The notes under the pieces are model-generated. The model was not told where the DNA came from, ran no database searches, and saw only the letters and a list, made by a program, of their open reading frames with translations. Shown here one piece after another: positions 25,201 through 36,666 of a stretch of DNA of 64,000 nucleotides. Both the position numbers and the translations under genes were made by a program. This stretch comes from Cryptomeria japonica (Eukaryota; Streptophyta; Pinopsida; Cupressales; Cupressaceae): NCBI RefSeq assembly GCF_030272615.1, contig NC_081414.1, positions 662,606,438 to 662,670,437 on the forward strand. Direction: 5' to 3'. Positions within the stretch are counted from its first letter, which is position 1. Each line of letters begins with the position of its first letter.

Positions 25201-25480
25201 TCCTTCTCTTCTGAACCTATAACCTATACACACAAGAGAAAAATGGTGTTGTGTTGATAGTGATTTTCCTCAGATGAACCCCGCCCATTTGGATTTAACT
25301 CTTTAATAAAAATAAATAGAAATGAAATTCGAAGTAAAATGTTGGATCCAAAATATTATACTTCAAGATTGATCTTGTTGTTGTTGAAAATGATGATGAT
25401 GTAATTCTCTTTGGATAGGAATCACAAATTTTGATTCAATAACATGACATGACAAGGCATAAAAGATTCAATCATAAAAA
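22207..25480. other. Long T-rich region without a gene
   Basis: Scattered short open frames (22047-22298, 23172-23363, 24305-24725) are low in complexity and have no motif I recognise. No RNA gene was seen. It may be the decayed interior or leader of the element whose primer site lies at 22193. Confidence 0.45.
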
Positions 25481-25499
25481 AAAACACGATGCATGAAGA

Positions 25500-26330
25500 T
25501 TGTTGCAACTTGCTGCTCCAAAATGCTCAAATCTTGACGCAGAAGCATCCCCAGTCTATGAGAAATCTTGCATCAACCAAAAATATTTCCTTAGTTTTTG
25601 TTCAGTTCTAGTAGCAAATTTCTATGATTCTTTTAGTGTATTTTGGTAGATGGTTCTTTTTCGTTGTGAATCAGATTTTTGGTTTTCAGGCTTTCTTTTG
25701 TCAATCATGCTTGATTGTCAGTTCATTTGGATTCTTTTCCGGTGAGTTATCGCTTTCGGATTGGCTGTTCTTGGTTCTTGAAGTAGTTTTTGAGCTTAAC
25801 GGCTAGTTGGTGATTTCTTCTCGTGCGGAGCGATTTCTTGGCTTGTAGATCTATTCGGTGCCTTGCTTGATGTTCTTGAGTCCTTGGCCAACCTTTTGTT
25901 CAATCCATGCTTCTTGGTTGTTCTTTTCAGAGGATTTTCCTTTCTTTCTTGGGACTGACCTATTTGCATGTTTCATTTTCCTTTCTTGGTAAATGTAATC
26001 TTTTGTGGCTGACCTAGATGTGTTCCTGAGGGTATATATTATTTTAGGTGATCCTTGGGAAGTAGTTCGAAGATTATGGGGATCTAGTTTCTGGAATTGT
26101 AATTCAGATGTATCTTGGAGTTTCAGATGGATTGTAATTTGGCATGTAGTCTGAAACTAAGCATGTTAGCCTGCATGTAAATAGATGATTACCAAATGTT
26201 CTATGATGATAATATGATGATGCAGATATATGATTTTGAATTTTATCCATGTTTCATTGTTTATTCCATTGTGTTATTCTTGCTATATGATTTGGTCAGT
26301 TCTCTTTGATGACCCACTGAACCATGGCTG
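25500..26330 (+). repeat. Putative 5' LTR of a truncated plus-strand LTR element
   Basis: No coding. It ends ...ATGGCTGCA shortly before a primer-binding-site-like sequence at 26338. The T/G-rich, low-A style (CTTTCTTGG, TTGGTTCTTG) is typical of LTR R/U5 regions. The left border near 25500 is a guess. Confidence 0.45.
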
Positions 26331-26337
26331 CACCAAG

Positions 26338-26352
26338 TGGTCTCAGAGTAGG
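26338..26352 (+). other. Putative primer binding site
   Basis: TGGTCTCAGAGTAGG, similar to the initiator-Met complement TGGTATCAGAGC; it lies between an LTR-like region and a gag-like remnant. Confidence 0.5.
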
Positions 26353-26563
26353 CTACAAACCTTGAGGCATTCCTTTGGGTGAACAGATCGCCGAGTTGAG
26401 GCAGTTGCACTAGAGAAAAGGAGGAGATGCTACCTAGAAAGATGAACCCCCAGAGGGTAGAGAAGATGATGGAGGATTTCAAGAATGAGATCCAAAACAC
26501 ATTAGCTGGTTTGCAAAGGAATCCAAATTCTACCACTGGTACCAAACAACATAAAGATACAAC
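26353..26563 (+). pseudogene. gag start remnant of a truncated LTR element
   Basis: The plus strand from 26353 reads broken fragments such as GEQIAELRQLH and, in another frame, EDFKNEIQNTLAGLQRN. These look like the N-terminal helical part of Gypsy Gag. It is cut by the LTR that begins near 26564. Too short and too broken for a sure family call. Confidence 0.35.
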
Positions 26564-27760
26564 CATGAAGAGGGTGAGAAATCCAATAAAAGCATATAAT
26601 GGTTAGCTAATCAAATGAAGTATTCAAAACATAAAAGCAAAACCATTATACCTTGTCATTTAACTTCTCCTTTAGATTGAGCTATGAATGAAGTGAAGAA
26701 GCACCCTTGTCTCCACTTGATTTGATGAGCTCCTTGATTGAATGTGGGTTTCTCTCCAATGCATAACAACTTGGATGGATAAGATGAGTGGATAAGTGTC
26801 AAGATGATGGAGGATATGGAATGACTATGATTTGGATACTATTTGCCTATAGTGTGGATGCAATAAGGATGGATTCTAGAACTAAATTAGCAACATAAGA
26901 TTGCACAAGATTAGATATGAAATAAAGGGGAGGAGACCCATTGAAGGATGGAGATGGGAATGCATGAGGAGTGAGAGGACATGGTGTGGAGACCAAGAGA
27001 TTTTCCATAAAGGCATTTCTTGTCTCCACACTCCACAATGTGCATGGGGAAGATATCCTCAAGTAAATTGGAAAGACAAAAAGGAATTAAAAATTCCTTA
27101 GGGGAGGACAAGGGAATTAAAAATTACCAAATAATGAGATGCATGGGAAAATGAAAAGGGAAAAGAAATTAAAAATCCCTTGCGAAGATGAGAGTGCATA
27201 GGAGAACGAGAAAATTTGAAATCTTGAAATGACCAAAGTTGGTGCATTTAAGGTTTGGAAGGTTGAGGGGACAAACCATTTATGGCCATTGATTGACTTT
27301 GTGGCTAATCATGAGGATTAGCCACTAGAAAATGATTAGAGAGGGTGACTAAGAAGATTAATGGGATATTAGAAGACAAGTGGGAAAGTTAGGAGGATTT
27401 GACATTAGGAGAGAGAATGAGTGGAGGAAGTAAAAAATGGGAAATAATGTTTAGTGAGCTTCTAGAAGAATTAATTAGCTTAAGTATATATTAGGAAAAG
27501 TGATTTGTAGGAATCACTTTAGCTAAATTAATTAAAATTAATTAACTTAAAGAGGATTAGAAGAATTAAATACTTCAGTGACTTTAGAAGAAATGAATAA
27601 TTTATTTATTTGATAAATTAATTATGTGGCTATAGTGATAGGATTAAGTAAATTAAATTTAATTAATATTGAGAAGAATAAGAGTAACACAATTAAACTG
27701 ATTAATTATGTAGAAAGAATAAAATTAAATATTTAATTTAATTAATTTTAGAGGTTTACA
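26564..27760 (-). repeat. 3' LTR of a truncated minus-strand Gypsy element
   Basis: On the minus strand it starts TGTAAACCTCTAAAATTAATT directly after a polypurine tract, and probably ends near ...CACCCTCTTCA at 26564. The start resembles that of the solo LTR at 7580 (TGTAGACACCTAAAATTG), which suggests related families. AT-rich with TATATA near 27485. The rest of the element lies to the right, up to 30305, where other insertions cut it. Confidence 0.75.
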
Positions 27761-27775
27761 TTTTGCCCCTCTTTT
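27761..27775 (-). other. Polypurine tract
   Basis: Minus-strand AAAAGAGGGGCAAAA immediately before the LTR; nearly the same tract (AAAGAGGGGCAAAA) precedes the 3' LTR of the large Gypsy at 53466-53479. Confidence 0.8.
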
Positions 27776-28019
27776 ACGTAGTGGCAAAATTGATAATGGA
27801 TAAAAGACAGGAAAAAGATACCCCAATGTGAAGATGCGGGTGGTATATGCCCCCTTGAGAATTCAACTAGAAAATTTGATTTTTTTAAGGAAAAATTATC
27901 AAAAAGAAGAAAACGCTGAGGATGGGAAGGAGGAAGAAGAGGGAGTAGGAAATAAATGGCGAAGAGAGAAAAATGAGGTAGATAGAAGAAGGGCGAGAAA
28001 ACGGAGCCATGGGGGGCCC

Positions 28020-28027
28020 TATATAAG
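28020..28027 (+). promoter_or_regulatory. TATA box of the antisense PMD cassette
   Basis: TATATAAG in a GC-rich setting (GGGGCCC-TATATAAG-CC), on the strand opposite to the Gypsy element, about 770 bp upstream of the PMD frame. The large Gypsy has a TATA box in the same relative place (53103-53110, minus). Confidence 0.55.
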
Positions 28028-28291
28028 CCACAGAGGGCCCAAGGAAGGGTCATTGTCACATACACCTTTACTAGAAGACTTGGAGAGCACAAAGCCCTAG
28101 GAGAAAGATGGACCACATCCAACACCATGAGAACCATGTAGAGAGGGTCAGACAACATGATTGACTAGCTAAGTATGGCCCACCAGTAGGTACTCTAACC
28201 CCACTTTGTGATTTCATAGATTTAGGCATTTATTAGGGTCATAAATGAGGCTCAAAAATTGTCAGGGTGTAGACGTGATCATCATTTCAAT

Positions 28292-28400
28292 GTCTGTGTA
28301 GGGGGAACAATGTTTCTATAGTAATTTAATGCCTGCATAGATAGTGAAGGGGTTTAGAAGGGGGAACCTCACCTGCATAGATGAATAGCGTCTGCACAGA
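28292..28400 (+). repeat. Phased motif array (about 20-bp steps), GYCTGYAYAG type
   Basis: Words GTCTGTGTAG (28292), GTTTCTATAG (28312), GCCTGCATAG (28331), a weak copy (28351), ACCTGCATAG (28371) and GTCTGCACAG (28390) stand 19-20 bp apart with unrelated sequence between. It lies in the leader of the plus-strand PMD frame. Confidence 0.5.
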
Positions 28401-28779
28401 CATTGTTCCGAGGAGAAAGGGTAGAAAGGGGGGTGCGAAGACTGTCATTCAACATCTTTGCTTGTGGTGTGACATTTGTGCCATAGGTTAAACGTCTCTA
28501 CCAGAGGGGATAAATGTATTTGTCAGGGAGATTAGGAAAGGGAAAAGGGGGATTAGGGGGTTTACGTACATGCCCTAGGGGTAGCATAAGATAGGAATAG
28601 GCTAGAATAAGTTAGAATAGGGAAAAACAAGCAGGCTAATGAGATGAATTGATTAGTTGTAGGAATATGTAGGGCCTCTAACATTATGAGGGAACTGGCC
28701 TCTAACTATGACTCTGTATAGATGGCTTAGGGTTGATGAGGGAGATTTTGAGTGCAGTGGGACTAGGGTTCATGGGGAG

Positions 28780-30305
28780 GTGGTTGTAGATTAGAGTGCA
28801 CACTGCGATGATGATGATGTTAATGGAGCGCTGGGATACTCAGACTTACACATTTCACCTACCTACTGGGGAGGCTAATATAACCTTGTTAGATGTCTGG
28901 AGGATCTTGAATATCCCCATCAGAGGCGAGATCCCAGAGTATCGGATATATGGGGGAGACTACTACCTTTACTGGGTGTGCGAGTATGATGCAATATCGT
29001 TGAAGGGTACGTAGATGCACCTTGGGTGCGCCATGTAGATCCAACATATCTTGCATTTAGTATTGTTCATATGTGGATTGATTAGCGGCCACATGATGTC
29101 GAACCTCAGCAGGTATGGCTTCTCCTATGGATGTGCATGCCCTCTGTGTATATTACATGCTTGAGGATGTTGTGACCTATGCATGGGGAGTAGTGATGCT
29201 CGAGAAACTCTTCCATGATATTTATCTTTGTGCCTACCAAGATTACAATAACCTCAACACATGGGTCACCTTGTTACACATATGGGCTTGGGAGCACATT
29301 GCGATGAGGAGGCTAGTGGGTGCTCGGGGCAGGAGGTGCAGGTTCCCTTATATTGATAGGTACAGGGGGTTGTTGCAGTACACTAGGGTAGGAGCAATGT
29401 GGTTTTGGTAGAGGGTATATATTAGATGATGTTCTTCACCTAGAAGGCCCTTCATGGATGGCGAGAGATGGTGGGGATACTGGCAACTCATGTGGGAGAG
29501 GTCATAGTGCTAGTTGTTCGGGAGGACTATGTATGCCATTGAGCAGTATGTGCCACACAAAGTTCTGAGGCAATTAGGATAGGCGATGGGACCATTGGAG
29601 GTTCGGGTCAGCTGGGATGCTACAGAGATGATACCATGGGATGAGCAGTTATAGGCTGTGGATGACCTAGGATGCATAGGTGCCTATACATGGTGGTGGG
29701 AGGCACACATAACTGTTTGATTGAGCATATTGGGGGTCCTGGAGGAGGATGAGCTATGACCCTTAGTGGACGAAGTGGTAGGGGGAGAGGAGGATGGACC
29801 CACAGATATAACAGTGGCAGGAGGAGGGGGACAGAGAGCTAGAGGGCAAAGAAAAGTTCTCTGGAGGAGGAGGAGGGGGAAATAGGTGCCTCTATAGGTG
29901 AAGACTCTAACAAAATAGATTGATGGGGTGGCCATGAAGGAGGAGGGAGGGCATGAGACACTTGAGCCTATGGATAAACCTGATATACAAGTACAAGAGG
30001 ATGAGGGTGGATAGGCCCAACAAGTATAGGGACAAGTACGAGTGCAAGAAAGAGGGGTGTCTCAGGTAGAGTATGATAGGGTAGTGGTAGAGAGGGATAC
30101 TATGAGGGAGAGAGTACAAAGCCTAGATGAGGAGCTAGGGACTGAGAGGGTTAGATTAGATAGCCTACTGATAGAGGTAACTCAGGTAGGGAGAGAGATG
30201 GATGACCTTAGAGAGAAGTTGCAGACAACACTAATAGAGATCTCAGACTTGAGGCATGACAGGGAGGAGTCAGAGAGGTTTCTGGAGGAGGCTAGGAGTG
30301 GGGAG
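28780..30305 (+). pseudogene. Plant mobile domain (PMD) gene carried antisense in a Gypsy element
   Basis: The plus strand at 28796-29014 reads MERWDTQTYTFHLPTGEANI and then LLDVWRILNIPIRGEIPEY, the signature start of the plant mobile domain (MAIN/MAIL1-like and transposon proteins). After a frameshift, 29115-29411 continues with YAWGVVMLEKLFHDIYL and WVTLLHIWAWEHI, which line up with the PMD gene at 50096-52011. The end (30042-30311) is a coiled coil rich in Arg/Glu (VVVERDTMRERVQSLDEEL). The gene is opposite in direction to the LTR and polypurine tract at 26564-27775. Several stops make it a pseudogene. PMD proteins are linked to silencing and development in plants; its role in the element is unknown. 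Confidence 0.8.
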
Positions 30306-31191
30306 TGTTAATACTATGAGGATCCAATTAATATTAAGAGGGGGGGTGAATCAATATTAAAACCAACTAAAACTAAAATCCCCAAAACAAACTTATATTA
30401 GATCTGAAGCCATTTAACAAATATTCCAACTTCTTTAATAAGATCTAACAACCTCTTGATCATATTTTCTTAACACATTAATCAAATCATTTATCACAAC
30501 TATCAATACTTTCACCACTTAAGAAATTATATCAATTTGATCATATATCAACTTATCAACCTTATCAATAAGATCAAATACTTTCTCTAACAACTTCTTA
30601 TCAGTACATGTAACCTCTGATAAAATTATGATAAAACAACATAACCGGTGTCTCATAAATAATGCATGAAATAAACAAGAACATCACATGAAAAACATTC
30701 CATACATGAACACCATAAGTTTTTGACATGGAAACCCAAATGGGAAAAACCATAGTGGGAGTTGGTACCCACAATTATTTGTACTCTTTTGAAGTACGCC
30801 ATGTTAGGAGCTTAGCCCTGTTAGGAGCTTACAATATGCCTTGTTAGGAGCAGACCCTGTTAGGAGTCACCTGGTTAAGGGATTTACCTAGTAGCCCGGT
30901 TAGGAGCTTAATGACCTATTAGGATCAACCTCTTGAGAGGCATTATCACTCTTTTTGAGAGCTTCCCTATTAGGGGACTTAATTGTTTAAGGCCTGTTAG
31001 GACCTACTCGGTTAAGGGATTTAACCTGTTGCAACTGTTAGGGAACAATAATAAGAAAATGATCTGTTACTTGCACTTCTCTGCTTGCTTAATCATATCT
31101 AGTTATGCACAACACTCTGCAACTCTCAGGCAGATATCACACTTCACTTGGATGACTCAACACATTCTCTAAGACCATCGACAAAAGGAAC
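30306..31191 (-). repeat. Copia-type LTR, left part (split by the nest)
   Basis: It starts TGTTAATACTATGAGG, then ATTAAGAGGGGGGGTGAATCAATATT, and contains GGAAACCCAAATGGGAAAAACCATAGTGGGA (30731-30761) and repeated GTTAGGAG phrases. It ends at GGAAC (31187-31191), where the pol-less element is inserted. The sequence after 58485 (GTTGGCCACTAAACCC) continues in the style of this LTR family (compare GTCGGTGGCCAAAACC at 21163), so the LTR is split by the 27-kb nest. Confidence 0.6.
31187..31191. other. Target site duplication (left), GGAAC
   Basis: GGAAC before the element start at 31192; TGAAC follows its end at 58480 (4 of 5 bases match). Confidence 0.55.
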
Positions 31192-32280
31192 TGATGAATA
31201 CTAAGAGGGGGTGGTGAATTAGTATTCCAAAAATCTTTGCAAGACTAACAGTAAACTGGTAAAACAGTTTAATAGACAAACCGGTTAACAAACATGCAAA
31301 CCAAACTACTAATAATGCATTCACCCACAAAAGTACAAACACCATAACATAATAGATTTTGACGTGGAAACCCAAATGGGAAAAACCACGGTGAGATGGA
31401 ACTCACAAGTCACTATCTGCAGAATAGGAACCAGATTGGTTAAGTTCTTACAATGTTCTTTACCAGAATAGATCTTGTTAGGAATCTCAATCTCTGTTAG
31501 GAGATAAGTCTGATTAAAGACTACCTTGCTAGAGGATTTTAGATCCACAGATGTGAACCACCTTGTTAGAGGATTTACAAAAAGGCTTTTGGGCCTACCC
31601 GATTGAGGGCTACAGACTTGTCAATGATGTGAGTAATCAACAAGTGTTTGATCTATCTAATAGCACAGACTGCTCAGTTAGATCCTTGATAGCTCATTCT
31701 TAATGCTCTCCTGCATTACTTCAGTCTTCTACACATTCATATTCTTTCCAACTCCTCAACCACCTTAAACCCTAGCAACAATATAAACTTTTGCTGTGAC
31801 CTCATCAACAACCTAAAATCCTAGACATGATGTCCTTATAAAGGAATTTGATTTCATGCAATAGGATTACATTACTATTTCTTAGGTTCAATGAACTTGG
31901 ACATACTTGGTACCATGACACAAAAGCATCGTTAATGTGTCAGCACCATCAAACAACCGGTGGATGGTAACTCATCACAAAGTATTACCGGTTCATACAA
32001 AATGCTGGTTGCCGATTTGACAAAAATGAAGACTGCTAAAAATGTGTTATGCCGCTTTGGTCCTTCGTACCGCTTGGGATCTACGAACCACTTGGGGTCA
32101 ACATGCCGCTTTAGACCGAGAAACACATTCTACAAAACATCAATAGTCTAATGGCTATAATTCAACATACCGGTTGGAACAAATACCGGTTGTGCTCTAA
32201 CTTATAGATATAAAGAGGATCTCAATGCAATTGTGTGTCCATAAATGACAATCACAATATAAACATAAAAAATGCCAACA
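31192..32280 (-). repeat. 3' LTR of the pol-less element
   Basis: On the plus strand TGATGAATACTAAGAGGG...AAAATGCCAACA. Nearly the same as 57369-58480, with small indels. It contains ACGTGGAAACCCAAATGGGAAAAACCACGGTGAGA (31362-31396). Confidence 0.92.
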
Positions 32281-32296
32281 ATCTCCCCCTTTGGCA
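32281..32296 (-). other. Polypurine tract of the pol-less element
   Basis: Minus strand CCAAAGGGGGAGAT directly before the LTR start TGTTGGCATT. Confidence 0.85.
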
Positions 32297-33559
32297 TTGA
32301 TGGCAACACTTAGGAAAATAAAATTTTGACATCTAAGTGTTTTACAACAAAATCATGCCATTAGCAAAATTACTCCGCCTAAGCATATACACTATCCCTT
32401 TAACAATACAATGTATAGTACTTTTTGCATATAGAGCATAAACATTGAGATATTCAGAGCATATAATCAAAATTTTGATTACCAAATACTTCTCCAAATA
32501 GAATTCTTCTCCCCCTTTGCCAACAATGACAAAGTACAGCTGAACAACCCTGTTTTCATTTGATATTAAAAATAATAAAAGTTTATGACAACAAGGAATG
32601 ATACTTGTCAAAAATAGATTTGAAGTCTTGGAAGAATTGTTTCATGAAAAAAGACCAGGACTCAAGTAGGGAGGTGGCTACTTCTTGCTCTGTCTACTTC
32701 TGGGAGACCTATTCTTCCATGGCATCAATTGTGCTCATCTCCTGTGTAACTGTTAAGGCATCCAGGTTCAGATAGCACTTCTGAAGAATTTTCAATCGTG
32801 GGAATAGAACCAGTTGTAGCTTCTGCAAATCTCTAGATCGAGTGCTGATCTCTTGCTCCATTTTTGTTGACTGGATGTGAAACCGGTGAACGGTTTACCC
32901 ATAAGTTGTAAAGGAATCATAAGACGGCTTGAATGTGGTTAAGTAGGACTGCAAGTCCATTTCAAGTTTTTGCTTTTGAGCTAGCACATCATCATAGAAC
33001 ATATGGGGTTGGCAGATCTTGTTGAGTAGCAGATTCCCCTCATCTAGAGCGTCCATTATATCCTTTTGTTCTTTCTTCATTTCAGTCCAGAGCTCATTCA
33101 ACTTCTTCACCAAAGCTATATTAAGAGCTTTTTGATGCTCCTTCTTGACATTAGCCTCTACTGCCTCTTCAAGGCTCTACACCTGATCATCCACTACTAT
33201 GCATAGGAGCTTGAGTTTAGCTAGTGATGAATTAGTGTTGGGAAGATTTGTACCGGGTATCAAACCGGTAAGCGTATCCTCAACCACTTGAATTACATCC
33301 TGCTCCTTCCGTCGAATGATTTCAAGGCACTCTTGAGCTACCTTGATGTTCTGCATTAGTTCCACTTCACTTCCAGACTGGAGATCGATAGGACTAGAGA
33401 GATCAACTAGTTTGGCTTGACTCCCGGTTGCCTTCGGAGTCTCCATCTGGGTGCTCTTCTATGCTTCTCCTACCTTGTCCTCTTCCATTTTATTCTTCTC
33501 CGCTTCTCTCCTCTTCTCCACTTCCTTATCCTCCTCTTCCTTCTCCTTTTCTTTGCTTG

Positions 33560-33830
33560 TCTCCTCTTTTCCTCTTCCTTCTTCTTCTTCTCTACTTCCT
33601 TCTTTTTCTCCTGTTCCTTATCTTCTTCTTCCTTCTTTTTCTTTTCATCTTCTTGCTTCTTTTTCTCTTCTTCATCCTTCTTCTTTCTCTCTTCTTCATC
33701 TTTCTTTTTTTTCTCTTCTTCATCCTTCTTCTTTCTCTCTTCTTCATCTTTCTTCTTCTTCTCTTTTTCATCCCTTTTCCGCTTCTCTTCTTCATCCTTT
33801 TTCCTCTGCTCTGCCTCTTCCTTTGCCGCT
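33560..33830 (-). repeat. Lys/Glu/Asp-rich low-complexity tract
   Basis: The minus strand encodes repeats of the form KKDEEE(R/K)KK with about 8-9 residues per unit; on the plus strand this shows as CTTCTTC/TTTCTCTTCTTCATC runs. Likely a single charged alpha helix. The plus-strand Ser/Phe/Leu frames here are shadows. Confidence 0.85.
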
Positions 33831-35370
33831 TCCTATCTGTCCTCAGCTTGATTATCATCCTGTTTAGCCTATTACTTCTATCCTGTTGCCTCAGATGGTG
33901 TTTCCTGAGTAACATCCTCAATGTCCAGATCATCAACATCAATAGTGTTGATCGGTTCAACAACTAGATTTCCTTCATCATCAAATACTTCGTTCGGTTT
34001 GGATATAACCGGTTCTTTTTCAGCTTGACGGTTGGCTAGACGCGCTTTGTGAGTTTGGATAGCGGTTCTCATATACATATGAGTGTCTTTTTTGACATCA
34101 TCAACTCTACCTTCTAATAGCCAGAGTCTTCTTCTTCTAGTGAAGAAGAGTCCTTTATTTTGGTCAATAACATCAAACAATCCAGAATTTGACAGGTCAG
34201 GAAAGTACTGTGCAAAAACTTTCTCCCTAATTTCCTATTCCTTTTCTATGGCAATGCACCATCTATTGTCTAATGACATATATAAAGAATCTGGTGTTTG
34301 AGACTTAATCTCTGAGGGCGACCGGTTATTAGCACATAAATACTGAATTATTTCCTTTTCAACCGCTTCCTTTTCATCATCATTAAAGTCATCAAAACAC
34401 TCAATTAAGTCATTTAGCACTTTCCTCCTAATATTCTTTATTGTTCTTTGACAATGTGTCAAAGGTTTGTAGGAAGAGATATCTATATTTACTGGTGCAG
34501 AAGATGCCGGTTCATTCTTTGTCTTCCTCTTTGCTTGACATGTTTTCTTTGGCTTTTCCTTAGACACAATTTCTTTTGAGTCTGGAGAGGTATTTCTTGT
34601 CTTCCTTTTTTTCTCGAACACTTTAGCTGGTGCTGCTTCCGGTTTCTTCTTGGCTAGTGACCTCTTGGTCACTTTTGGAGTTGCAGTAGTAACTGGTGCT
34701 GATGCTGCAGGCACTGCCTTTGCCTTCTTTACTGCCGGTTCTTTTTATTTCATTGCTGGTGGTTCCTCAACCGATGCTATCCTCTCTAGGTAGGTGCCGA
34801 TTCTCTTTGCCTTAGGATCAAGCGGTGAGGCAATAAGGGTAGAGGCATACCCTTCCAACATATCATACATCACCTCATAGCCCATTGGCTCCACTTCTTC
34901 TTGTCTAGGCTCAACAGCTTCCATTATGCATTTATCTATTTGGATGGTGAAGCAGATATCGTCTTCATATTTCTTGACGATGTCACCTGATATCCTTACT
35001 CTTTGGCTCATTTTCCTTCTGAACTCATCAAAATACTTGTTTAGAACATCAGGGTAGCCGGTTCCAATTGCTTTAATTTCCTTGATTTGCTTGGTCACCA
35101 GTTGGTCACTAGACCATTGAACATCTCCTACTCCTAGAAAGTAGCCTTAGAAATAGAAGAAGAACCCAACCAGTAGTTGTCCAAACTTGAACCTAAGTGC
35201 ATTATCCTGTTTGATCGACTTTAGATTCAACATGAGTTGTCTCTGCATACCGGTGCACAGATCAAATGATGCATCCTCCTTTATCATCTGGTAAGCGACA
35301 TTTATCACTGCAGCAGATACAAAGTTAATTCTGCTGGTTGAGAATGTCCGGTATCCAATCACCATGCATG

Positions 35371-35375
35371 CATAC
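35371..35375. other. Target site duplication CATAC (left)
   Basis: CATAC before the TG of the outer Gypsy LTR; the same five bases follow its end at 55095-55099. Confidence 0.92.
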
Positions 35376-36666
35376 TGTCGACGTATAAAAATGACCATAT
35401 TCCTAAATGAATATTTTATGTTCATTTCTCTATTTAATTAAATTACCCGCATTCCTCTATTTAATTAAGTAAATTACTCAATTAAATTCACTATACCCAT
35501 TTAATGAATAAATCATTTTATTCAATTAAATCCCTTCTATCCACTTTTTATTAAATTCAAATTTAATTAAATAGTTATCCTAAATTGAATAAATCTAATT
35601 TATTTAATTTCCCCAAATTGCAACCAAATTGAATTAAATTAACTTTATTTCAATTAAATCCCATTATCCCTCCATCCACTTGTATTTTCCTACATCTCCC
35701 ACTTGCATTCTAAAACCTATTCCTAATTTCTTCTAGACTCTTCTAATCACTTCTAATTAGCCTAACCCATCTTCTAAACTTTGTCACATCCCTAAACAAA
35801 GGGAGGTCACTTCTCAAAACCTTAAAGTCTTTGATAACCATTAAAGGCTTCAAGTCTTCAACCACTTAATTCCCCAAAGTCTTCATAACCATTAATAGTT
35901 AACTCCAACTCTCTTACATGGTTAAAGAATTTCTTTTAACTCAACCTCCATGTAACCCAAGGGTCTCATCAAGCATTCATTGCTTTGACCATGGTTATTC
36001 CTTAATCATTTGCACAAGAGTTTATCCTTGGATTAACTCTTAATCCAATGGGTAATCTTAACTTAAGCTTGACCCTTACCCTCTAGATAACCATAAGGTC
36101 TTCTTAGGCATTTAATGCCTCCAACCCCTTCTCTCAACCCAACCCTATGTTGACACTTGTCACCATTTCATTGGTGCAAATTGCAAACATGGATTCCCAA
36201 CTTTCAAACTTAGCCCTTGATTAACTCTTTCAATCCTGACCATCCATTGCCCTATTTTTGCTATAAATAGAGTTCTCATCCCTCCATTTTGAAGAATCCA
36301 AGTTTGTAGTATCATACTTATGCTCAAATACATTCAAGCTTTCATTTCATATATGCTCATCATTTTAGCCTCTCTTTTAACTAGGAACAAGTCTAAATAT
36401 GCATGTTTAGAATACTTTATATTATCATTAGCTTAAATCATTGAACTAATATAGTATGCTAGGATAGTTTGTTTACTAACCTTGTCATCTTATAGTTAGT
36501 TTATTGCATTTCTAGAATCATGCATAGTTTAGGATGCATCTCATATTAAAACCAACAAAAAACATCCTTCGTTCTTGCATTTTCCATCCCTAAACCATTT
36601 TGCTCAATGATCTAAGAGCAAAAACATTGGTTTGAGGGACCGTGTAAGATAGAGAACCATAGGACC
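35376..36666 (+). repeat. Outer Gypsy solo LTR, left part
   Basis: It starts TGTCGACGTATAAAAATGACC and is clearly homologous to the LTRs of the inner Gypsy but more diverged. It has a TATAAATA box (36262-36269). It is interrupted at GGACC (36662-36666) by the inner element and resumes at 54962. The absence of any internal sequence of its own, with the CATAC duplication outside, shows it was a solo LTR before the second insertion. Confidence 0.9.
36662..36666. other. Target site duplication GGACC (left)
   Basis: GGACC just before the inner 5' LTR; it is repeated at 54957-54961 after the inner 3' LTR. Confidence 0.92.

Larger units (their letters stand above)
32600..35375 (-). pseudogene. Second ORF of the pol-less element, main part (long coiled-coil protein)
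   Basis: This is the continuation of the frame that starts near 55620 and was split by the Gypsy nest at the CATAC target. From high to low coordinates: VIGYRTFSTSRINFVSAAV (about 35365-35305), FDEFRRKMSQRVRISG and YEVMYDMLEGYASTLI (35098-34840), a Lys/Ala/Pro-rich basic linker (34714-34500), a helical block NDLIECFDDFNDDEKEAVEKE (about 34415), RRRRLWLLEGRVDD (about 34130), a Lys/Glu-only tract (33810-33560) and a helical tail (33446-32600). I recognise no known enzyme domain. The large helical content suggests a structural or particle protein. Stops near 35145, 34745, 34235, 33880 and 33175 show decay. Confidence 0.7.

Noticed and set aside
27828-28100. Plus-strand Lys/Glu/Arg-rich frame
   Set aside because: Lies across the putative TATA region between polypurine tract and PMD leader, shows no motif and no counterpart in the larger Gypsy.
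33417-33967. Long plus-strand Ser/Phe/Leu-rich frames (up to 179 codons)
   Set aside because: They are shadows of the Lys/Glu-rich repeat on the minus strand (TTC/CTT runs); the minus strand fits the surrounding ORF.
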